DNA from: Bacteroidota bacterium
Lineage (GTDB): Bacteria; Bacteroidota; Bacteroidia; Chitinophagales; Chitinophagaceae
Reading direction: 5' to 3'
DNA: 6,899 nucleotides
NCBI GenBank assembly: GCA_023426425.1
Contig: JAFAAT010000125.1
Coordinates: forward strand, 1-6,899
Shown in pieces: positions 1 to 4,969 of this stretch. Each line of letters starts with the position of its first letter. The stretch's first letter is position 1. Position numbers and translations under genes: made by a program. The notes beneath the pieces were generated by a model. That model saw only the letters and a list, made by a program, of their open reading frames with translations. It was not told the DNA's origin and made no database searches.

Positions 1-2
1 TA

Positions 3-89
3 AATGCAATTTTGTTGAAAACTGCCAGTTTGAAACAAGGAACTTCAGATGCAGGGGCGGTAAATGCCTTAGGAGAAATATCTTTGTAA
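3..89 (+). CDS. 3' end of an upstream gene, partial, unidentified
   Basis: The frame starting at position 3 stays open from the window edge to a TAA at 87-89 and reads as 28 ordinary residues (for example LLKTASLKQG and AVNALGEISL). The composition is protein-like, whereas the competing open frame starting at position 2 is rich in Cys and Arg and looks non-coding. The stop lies one base before the ATG of the TPR gene, which is the tight spacing expected in an operon. The fragment is too short to assign to a family and the true start is outside the window. The alternative is a chance open frame in an intergenic leader. Confidence 0.5.
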   Translation, partial: NAILLKTASLKQGTSDAGAVNALGEISL

Positions 90-90
90 C

Positions 91-1581
91 ATGTTCTTGA
101 GGATTGTCTTGGTATGGTTGCTCCTGGTCGGTTTATGTGAAAAAGGTATTTCGCAGCCGTTTGTGTATGCCTATTCAGAGCGATGTCATGCTGCATATCA
201 AAGCTTTATGTCATTGAACCCCGCGGATGGGCGGAAAGAACTGAGTGCGGAGCGCAGTGCGAATCCTGGGAACCTGATGCCCTGGTATATTAGTGATTAT
301 GAAGATTGCCTGGAGTTAATTTTCAATGGCGACAAGGCAGTGTATGAAGCAAAGAGAGTAAATTTTGAGAAAAGGCTGGACCAACTCGAGAAGGGGGATG
401 CGAATTCACCCTGGTACAGGTATTGCCGGGCAGGTGTATATATGCATTGGGCTATTGTGCAGGGAAGGTTTGGAGAGCATTTCAAGGCTGCGTTGAATTT
501 CAGAAAATCTTTTCTGCTGGTGAAGGAGAACGAGGCAAAGTTTCCGGGGTTTGGGCCGAACAAAATGTTGCTGGGACTACACGAGGCTATTGTTGGGACG
601 ATTCCTGATGATTACAAATGGATTGCTTCTGTGTTTGGCATGAAGGGGAATGTACGCAAAGGCGTTGCTCAGATTACTGCATATATTAACAACGGCGATA
701 CAGACACTCCGCTAAGGGCGGAGGCTCTGATTTATTATGCCTATCTGAAGTATTACCTGTTGTCCGAGCAGGAGGCTGCATGGGCTTTTGTGAATAGCAC
801 ATTGTTTGAAACTGAAGATAATCTGCTTAACAGCTTCGTGAAGGCGAACCTGGCGCTTAATTACAGGAAAGCCGGAGTAGCGGTGCAGACGCTGAAGCAG
901 ATGCAGGAAATGCCCGGTTACAACAACTACCCCATTTTTGATTTTGAAATGGGAAGTGCCCTGCTACTTAGTGTAGATGAGGATGCCGTTCTATATCACA
1001 ACCGGTTTATCCAGCGCTATCGCGGCGGACTTTTTATTAAAGATGCCTGGCAGCAGCTGGCGTATTCATATTACCTGCAGGGGAACATTTCGAAGGCAAA
1101 CTATTGCAGGAAGCAGATACTCTTGCAGGGTAGCAAGGAAACAGATGCGGATAAGCAGGCGATGAGATTTGCGTCGAACACGTATTGGCCGGCTGTGCCT
1201 GTGCTGCAAGCGCGACTGCTAATAGATGGCGGCTACTACAAACAAGCCTATGAGAAATTGAAGGCCAGTGAAGTCAATAAGCTGCCGACTGTGGCAGACA
1301 GGCTTGAGTATTATTTCAGGCTGGCATGGGTGTATGACGTGACCGGGCAGGCAGAAAAGGCGCTGGTGTTATATGATACGACTATTAGCATGGGCAGGCA
1401 CCGAAAAGAACATTTTGCTGCCAGATCTGCCCTTCAGACTGCGCTGTTGCACGAGAAGAATGGGAGACTGAAAGATGCCGTGGAGAAGTTTAAGGAGTGC
1501 CTGTCTATGAAAGGGCACGATTTCCAGGCGAATATTGACCAGCAGGCGAAGGCGGGGCTGAACAGGCTGACACACCGATAG
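91..1581 (+). CDS. Secreted tetratricopeptide-repeat protein, IML2/TTC39-like
   Basis: Probable exported 496-residue helical-repeat protein of unknown role. Residues 1-21 form a signal peptide: a hydrophobic core (IVLVWLLLVGL), then GIS before Gln22, a typical Bacteroidota signal peptidase I site. Cys16 follows Leu, not Gly or Ala, so the lipobox is poor and a periplasmic location is likelier than a lipoprotein. The rest is alpha-helical with TPR-like units, clearest at about 205-235, 318-345, 371-392, 405-432 and 441-470. Residues 159-199 (LLGLHEAIVGTIPDDYKW, then FGMKGNVRKG) resemble the conserved block of eukaryotic IML2/TTC39 proteins, from memory only. ATG 91 is chosen because the signal peptide begins there; AGGAG at 71-75 is 15 bases upstream, longer than ideal. 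It sits one base after a probable upstream gene and two before aat, so co-transcription is likely. No catalytic motif is visible. Coding status is near certain; the function is unknown. Confidence 0.93.
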   Translation: MFLRIVLVWLLLVGLCEKGISQPFVYAYSERCHAAYQSFMSLNPADGRKELSAERSANPGNLMPWYISDYEDCLELIFNGDKAVYEAKRVNFEKRLDQLEKGDANSPWYRYCRAGVYMHWAIVQGRFGEHFKAALNFRKSFLLVKENEAKFPGFGPNKMLLGLHEAIVGTIPDDYKWIASVFGMKGNVRKGVAQITAYINNGDTDTPLRAEALIYYAYLKYYLLSEQEAAWAFVNSTLFETEDNLLNSFVKANLALNYRKAGVAVQTLKQMQEMPGYNNYPIFDFEMGSALLLSVDEDAVLYHNRFIQRYRGGLFIKDAWQQLAYSYYLQGNISKANYCRKQILLQGSKETDADKQAMRFASNTYWPAVPVLQARLLIDGGYYKQAYEKLKASEVNKLPTVADRLEYYFRLAWVYDVTGQAEKALVLYDTTISMGRHRKEHFAARSALQTALLHEKNGRLKDAVEKFKECLSMKGHDFQANIDQQAKAGLNRLTHR

Positions 1582-1583
1582 GA

Positions 1584-2231
1584 ATGGGATTATATTTCTT
1601 GGATGAAAGGTTGTGGTTTCCACCAGTAGAAGAGGCATTGGAAGATGGACTGCTGGCGGTTGGCGGAGATCTAAATACAGAGCGACTGTTACTTGCGTAC
1701 AGGAGTGGCATATTTCCCTGGTTCAATGATGATGAATTACCGATGTGGTGGAGTCCGGACCCTCGGTTTGTGCTGTTTCCGGGAGAGTTGAAGGTGAGTA
1801 AGAGCATGCAGCAGGTGATCAGGAAAGGGGAATTCGCGTTCAGGTATAACACATCATTTGAAGAGGTAATCAGGAGCTGTCAGCAGAGTGAGAGGAAGGG
1901 CCAGGATGGCACTTGGATTACAGAGGAGGTATTGGCAGCCTATGTAGGGTTACATCAACAGGGCTATGCGGTGAGTGCAGAGACTTGGCGGGACGGAGAG
2001 CTGGTTGGTGGGCTGTATGGGATCAGGATGGGGAGGATGTTCTTTGGGGAGAGTATGTTTAGCAGGGAGTCGAATGCAAGCAAGTTTGCATTTATTAATT
2101 TCGTGAGGCAACTGGAAAGGGAGGGAGTGGTGCTGATTGACTGCCAGGTATTTACGAAGCACCTGGAGAGTCTGGGGGCGAGAATGATACCGAGGAGCGA
2201 GTTTCTGCAATTGATAAATGTCAATTGTTAA
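1584..2231 (+). CDS. aat: Leucyl/phenylalanyl-tRNA-protein transferase
   Basis: Cytosolic aminoacyl-transferase that adds Leu or Phe from charged tRNA to proteins with N-terminal Arg or Lys, creating N-degrons for ClpS/ClpAP-type proteolysis. Family signatures appear in order: FPP at 12-14, DGLLAVGGDL at 21-30, YRSGIFPWF at 39-47, WWSPDPR at 55-61, TWIT at 110-113, GESMFSR at 155-161, NASK at 164-167 and LIDCQ at 184-188. Glu156, Asp186 and Gln188 fall on the residues assigned to catalysis in the E. coli enzyme, with the same numbering. The length, 215 residues, is slightly below E. coli (234), the difference being at the C-terminus. The usual AHSVE segment reads AVSAE (129-133), so the His is Val here. 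ATG 1584 gives the family-typical start (LYFLDERLWFPP); an AGGA ends one base before it and overlaps the end of the TPR gene, suggesting translational coupling. No clpS is in the window. Identification is very secure. Confidence 0.97.
   Translation: MGLYFLDERLWFPPVEEALEDGLLAVGGDLNTERLLLAYRSGIFPWFNDDELPMWWSPDPRFVLFPGELKVSKSMQQVIRKGEFAFRYNTSFEEVIRSCQQSERKGQDGTWITEEVLAAYVGLHQQGYAVSAETWRDGELVGGLYGIRMGRMFFGESMFSRESNASKFAFINFVRQLEREGVVLIDCQVFTKHLESLGARMIPRSEFLQLINVNC
2208..2227. repeat. AT-rich perfect inverted repeat at the 3' end of aat
   Basis: CAATTGA at 2208-2214 and TCAATTG at 2221-2227 form a perfect 7-base stem around a 6-base loop, within the last codons of aat. AATTGATAA occurs at 2209-2217 and again at 2245-2253 in the gap before the convergent VWA gene. 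It could weakly assist termination between converging transcripts, but the stem is AT-rich and no run of T follows, so it is not called a terminator. Confidence 0.3.
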
Positions 2232-2271
2232 GTAGCCATTTTATAATTGATAAGGAGTGGGTGCTGCTTTG

Positions 2272-3366
2272 CTATCGCAGGCGTCTTTTCTTGTTTCGTT
2301 CATAGTCTTCGAATACGAAGTGACCAAGTCCGTCCAATGAGGAGTAGAATGCTTTGCCGTTGTTTACTTCTGTGAAGTTGCGGACGAAGGCCTGGAGGTA
2401 GGGATCATTGGCGATCATGAAAGTGATCACAGGTATTTTGAGACGTCTGAGCTGGCCGGCAAGGTTGAGCGTTCTATTTAGAATTTTAGCATCAATACCA
2501 AAGCTGTTCTTATAGTATTTCCGGCCGATCTTGAGGCAGGTGGGTTTACCATCAGTGATCATGAAGATCTGCTTATTGGCGTTCTTACGACGCCGGAGAA
2601 TGTCCATGGCAAGTTCAAGTCCTGCTACAGTATTTGTGTGATAGGGACCTACCTGGAGGTAAGGGAGGTCTTTCATTTCGATTTGCCAGGCGTCGTTACC
2701 GAAAACGACGATATCGAGTGTGTCTTTGGGGTAGCGTGTGGTGATAAGTTCGGAAAGAGCCATGGCCACCTTCTTGGCGGGCGTGATCCGATCTTCGCCA
2801 TAGAGGATCATGGAGTGCGAGATGTCGATCATGAGGACCGTGGAAGTCTGGGTCTTGTAATCCATTTCATGAATTTCCAGGTCTTCCTGATGCATCTGGA
2901 GTGACTCGATGCCGTGGTTGATGTAGGAGTTGCGGAGACTGCCGGTATAGTCAATAGCGTCCAGGGAATCCCCGAACTCGTAGGGGCGGGTTTCGGGGTT
3001 TCGCTCGTCGCCCTGGCCGGTTTTGAAGGTGGTGTGATTGCCTTTGCGAGACTTCTTCAACTTGCCGAATATCTCGTCGAGAGAGCGCTTGCGAATTGTT
3101 TGCTCTGTCTTAGAAGTGATGCGTATGGTGCCGTCGAGTCCATTCTCCTGTAAGTATCCTTTTTGCTTTAAGTCTTCGATGAAATCGCCGATACCATAGT
3201 CGTCTGAGGTGAGGCCATATTGCTGATCGAGCTGGGAGAGCCAGTGGAGTGCTTCTGCTGCATCGCCATTGGTGTATTGCAGCAGTTCCATGAACATATC
3301 GAACAATCGCTCAAATGGAGGTTTCTCCTGGTCCTGAATAAACTCCGAAAACAAAAATCCTTTCAT
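2272..3366 (-). CDS. VWA-domain protein (CoxE-like, MoxR-associated type)
   Basis: Cytosolic protein (no signal peptide or membrane segment) of 364 residues with a C-terminal von Willebrand factor A domain. Counting from the ATG at 3366, residues 1-105 are a helical N-terminal part (MKGFLFSEF, then GIGDFIEDLKQKGYL), 106-165 a basic and polar linker (RKRSLDEIFGKLKKSRKGN), and about 175-355 the VWA domain. The MIDAS metal site looks complete: DISHS (Asp181, Ser183, Ser185), a Thr in HTNT (243-246), and Asp272 in ITDGKP. Proteins of this type usually work with a MoxR-type AAA+ ATPase, as metal-dependent binding partners; none is in the window. The reading frame extends upstream to a TTG at 3495, but 3366 is the only ATG in that extension, matches the start I recall for homologues, and leaves 163 bases for divergent promoters. 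The gene converges on aat with a 40-base gap. The domain is secure; the cellular role is not known. Confidence 0.93.
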   Translation of the reverse strand: MKGFLFSEFIQDQEKPPFERLFDMFMELLQYTNGDAAEALHWLSQLDQQYGLTSDDYGIGDFIEDLKQKGYLQENGLDGTIRITSKTEQTIRKRSLDEIFGKLKKSRKGNHTTFKTGQGDERNPETRPYEFGDSLDAIDYTGSLRNSYINHGIESLQMHQEDLEIHEMDYKTQTSTVLMIDISHSMILYGEDRITPAKKVAMALSELITTRYPKDTLDIVVFGNDAWQIEMKDLPYLQVGPYHTNTVAGLELAMDILRRRKNANKQIFMITDGKPTCLKIGRKYYKNSFGIDAKILNRTLNLAGQLRRLKIPVITFMIANDPYLQAFVRNFTEVNNGKAFYSSLDGLGHFVFEDYERNKKRRLR

Positions 3367-3411
3367 CTCTGAATATACTTCTATCAACAGTTTCTGCCGG
3401 CGGCGGGTAGA

Positions 3412-3419
3412 TAAAGGTA
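3412..3419 (-). promoter_or_regulatory. Candidate -7 element for the VWA gene
   Basis: On the minus strand this reads TACCTTTA, five of the six fixed positions of the Bacteroidota TAnnTTTG element. It lies 45 bases upstream of the ATG at 3366, a sensible leader length, and would lie inside the gene if the TTG at 3495 were the start. No TTG was seen at the expected -33 position, so support is weak. Confidence 0.25.
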
Positions 3420-3424
3420 CGAAA

Positions 3425-3441
3425 CGCCAGAGGAGCTGGCG
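3425..3441. promoter_or_regulatory. GC-rich perfect dyad, possible operator
   Basis: CGCCAG at 3425-3430 and CTGGCG at 3436-3441 are perfect inverted copies separated by AGGAG. The dyad lies between the two candidate divergent -7 elements. Relative to the minus-strand one it falls in the spacer, which is where MerR-family regulators classically bind. Autoregulation or cross-regulation by the adjacent MerR protein is inference; a 6-base stem can arise by chance. Confidence 0.3.
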
Positions 3442-3461
3442 CAGGGTCAGCAAGGATGAAT

Positions 3462-3469
3462 TATCTTTA
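3462..3469 (+). promoter_or_regulatory. Candidate -7 element for merR-idi
   Basis: TATCTTTA matches five of the six fixed positions of TAnnTTTG and lies 60 bases upstream of the merR ATG. No convincing -33 TTG precedes it. It is the best candidate in the region on this strand, but one mismatch in an AT-rich stretch is weak evidence. Confidence 0.22.
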
Positions 3470-3529
3470 GTGAAAACAAAAAGGCACCCTCGCAATTAAA
3501 CAATACACCTGACAGAAAGTCTAATCACC

Positions 3530-4423
3530 ATGAACTACTTCAGCATCAAGGACATAGAAAACCTAACTCAGATAAAGGCTCATACATTGAGGATATGGGA
3601 ACAGCGATACAACGTATTGAGAGCTAAAAGAACTACTACCAAAATCCGCTATTATGATGCGGAAGACCTGAAGACCGCATTGAGGATTGCGCTGCTTAAC
3701 AAACATGGGTATAAGATCAGTAAGATCAGCAACATGCGACCTGAGGAGGTTGACGACTTAATAAATGCAATTGATGACAGGTCTTTTCTGAGTCTTGCGG
3801 TGGCGAATAGATTGCTGGAAGCGATGCTGTCGTTTGACATTGAGCTGTTTGAAGCGATACTGGACCAGCACATAAGGGAGCATGGGCTGGAGCGGACGGT
3901 GGAAGATGTTATTTTTCAGTTTATGGAGAAGGTGGGCATGCTCTGGTTGGGGAACAGAGTGATGCCTGCGCAGGAGCACCTTGTAAGTAATGTGGTTTAC
4001 AGGAAAGTGGCACTTGCCATTGAGAAAACTCCCGGGATAGTTTCAGCCAGGGCTTCGAAAATGCTGCTCTTTCTTCCTGAGGGCGAGACACATGACCTGG
4101 GGTTGCAGTATGTGCACTACCTGGCTAAAAAGCTGGGATTTAAGGTGCTATATCTTGGGGCAGACGCTCCTTTGTCCGAGGTGAAATTTACCTATCAGCA
4201 CCAGGCGCCGGAGTATGTGTATCTACACCTGACCTCTGTAGTGAAGGAATTCAACCTGCTGCGATACATTAACAGGCTCGGAGAAGAGCTGTCGAAGGCG
4301 ACGATATTTGTATCAGGACAGATGTTGCGTAAGTACCGGATTGATCCGCCGGGCAATATGAAGTTCCTGTTTAGCCTTAAGGACGTGCGGGAAACATTGA
4401 CAGGATTAAGTACAAAAGCGTAA
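3530..4423 (+). CDS. MerR-family regulator with cobalamin-binding module (CarH/LitR-like)
   Basis: Probable DNA-binding regulator with a B12 sensor. Residues 4-70 form the MerR winged-helix domain (IKDIENL, HTLRIWEQRYNVL at 18-30, RYYDAEDL at 40-47). Residues 85-165 match the helical cap of CarH-type sensors, with the W-x9-EH signature at Trp139, Glu149, His150. Residues 176-295 form a Rossmann-like B12-binding domain: ETHDLG (186-191) corresponds to DxHxxG, giving His188 as candidate lower cobalt ligand. The later SxL and GG motifs are degenerate (YLHLTS at 231-236, SGQ at 262-264). Leu140 stands where Thermus CarH has His132, the ligand formed after light. The 297-residue length fits the family. 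Characterised relatives repress carotenoid genes in the dark with adenosylcobalamin and release DNA in light. Here idi follows three bases after the stop, supporting an isoprenoid role. No clear Shine-Dalgarno is seen. The family is secure; light sensing is unproven, and the protein could sense B12 or have lost binding. Confidence 0.9.
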   Translation: MNYFSIKDIENLTQIKAHTLRIWEQRYNVLRAKRTTTKIRYYDAEDLKTALRIALLNKHGYKISKISNMRPEEVDDLINAIDDRSFLSLAVANRLLEAMLSFDIELFEAILDQHIREHGLERTVEDVIFQFMEKVGMLWLGNRVMPAQEHLVSNVVYRKVALAIEKTPGIVSARASKMLLFLPEGETHDLGLQYVHYLAKKLGFKVLYLGADAPLSEVKFTYQHQAPEYVYLHLTSVVKEFNLLRYINRLGEELSKATIFVSGQMLRKYRIDPPGNMKFLFSLKDVRETLTGLSTKA

Positions 4424-4426
4424 ACT

Positions 4427-4969
4427 ATGATTACACGACAAAACCATGTGATCGTCGTAAATGAGCAGGACGAATGGGTGGGTACTATGGAAAAACTGCA
4501 GGCGCATAAGGAAGGGATACTGCACCGGGCGTTCAGTGTTTTTATATTCAATGACAACAATGAGATGCTTCTCCAGCAGAGGAGTACTTCCAAATATCAC
4601 TCTCCTGGCCTGTGGAGTAATAGTTGCTGCTCGCATCCGCTGCCGGGAGAATCTACCATGGATGGTGCACACCGGAGACTGCAGGAGGAGCTGGGGTTTG
4701 ATTGTGCGCTGGAGCCATTGTTTCACCTGAGGTATCGATCAGATGTGGGGAATGATCTGATCGAGAATGAGTATGATCATATATACCTTGGGCAATACGC
4801 GGGAGCGGTTGTTGCCAACCCCGCGGAAGTAAGTGATGTGCGGTTTGTGGCGATGGCGGAACTAAGTGGATGGATGTCGAGCAGGCCGGAAGACTTTACA
4901 AAATGGTTTTTGCTGGCGATGCCTGAACTCAGGAACCGCCTTAAGGATAGCTTCAGGGGAGTGCTTTAA
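4427..4969 (+). CDS. idi: Isopentenyl-diphosphate delta-isomerase, type 1
   Basis: Cytosolic Nudix-fold enzyme interconverting IPP and DMAPP, the allylic starter for prenyl chains (carotenoids, quinones, undecaprenyl carriers). Active-site residues are all visible: catalytic Cys68 in WSNSCCSHP (63-71), metal-binding His27, His33 and His70, the Nudix-like helix AHRRLQEELG (81-90) with Glu87, and Glu113 and Glu115 in IENEYDH (112-118), Glu115 matching E. coli catalytic Glu116. The 180-residue length equals typical bacterial type 1 enzymes, so it is complete. ATG 4427 lies three bases after the merR stop with no separate promoter space, so both genes are probably on one mRNA and idi may be translationally coupled. 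The stop abuts the argS stop on the other strand. A 10-base perfect inverted repeat falls inside the gene at 4735-4764. Type 1 Idi is not essential in organisms using the MEP pathway, where it balances the two isomers. Which pathway this organism uses cannot be seen. Identification is very secure. Confidence 0.97.
   Translation: MITRQNHVIVVNEQDEWVGTMEKLQAHKEGILHRAFSVFIFNDNNEMLLQQRSTSKYHSPGLWSNSCCSHPLPGESTMDGAHRRLQEELGFDCALEPLFHLRYRSDVGNDLIENEYDHIYLGQYAGAVVANPAEVSDVRFVAMAELSGWMSSRPEDFTKWFLLAMPELRNRLKDSFRGVL
4735..4764. repeat. 10-base perfect inverted repeat inside idi
   Basis: TCGATCAGAT at 4735-4744 and ATCTGATCGA at 4755-4764 pair perfectly around a 10-base loop. The arms fall in the codons around residues 103-113, just before the catalytic Glu pair. 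In mRNA this would form a moderately stable hairpin late in the gene. It may be a coding coincidence; no T-run follows, so it is not a standard terminator. Confidence 0.45.

Larger units (their letters stand above)
3367..3529. other. Divergent intergenic region between the VWA gene and merR
   Basis: This 163-base region must carry the promoters for both flanking genes. It holds two near-consensus Bacteroidota -7 elements, one on each strand, and a GC-rich perfect dyad between them; these are listed separately. The 3' half is AT-rich. The frame of the VWA gene stays open across most of it, up to the TTG at 3495, so part could be coding if that start is used. Confidence 0.7.

Noticed and set aside
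79..86. TATCTTTG, a perfect TAnnTTTG promoter match before the TPR gene
   Set aside because: It would start transcription at or inside the ATG, it has no -33 partner, and the bases are also codons of the probable upstream gene. Chance is more likely, though a leaderless internal promoter is not excluded.
91..138. Lipoprotein signal at Cys16 of the TPR protein
   Set aside because: The residue before Cys is Leu, not Gly, Ala or Ser, so the lipobox is poor; a signal peptidase I site before Gln22 fits better.
2232..2271. Possible bidirectional terminator between aat and the VWA gene
   Set aside because: The gap has only weak AT-rich pairing and no GC-rich stem followed by a T-run on either strand.
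2691..2710. Inverted repeat CGTCGTT / AACGACG in the VWA gene
   Set aside because: A 7-base stem inside the codons of the conserved VVFGND stretch is explained by coding, and no regulatory context is apparent.
2638..3153. Plus-strand open frames opposite the VWA gene
   Set aside because: They lie antisense to a strongly conserved coding sequence, have no recognisable motif, and again fall in the codon-aligned phase.
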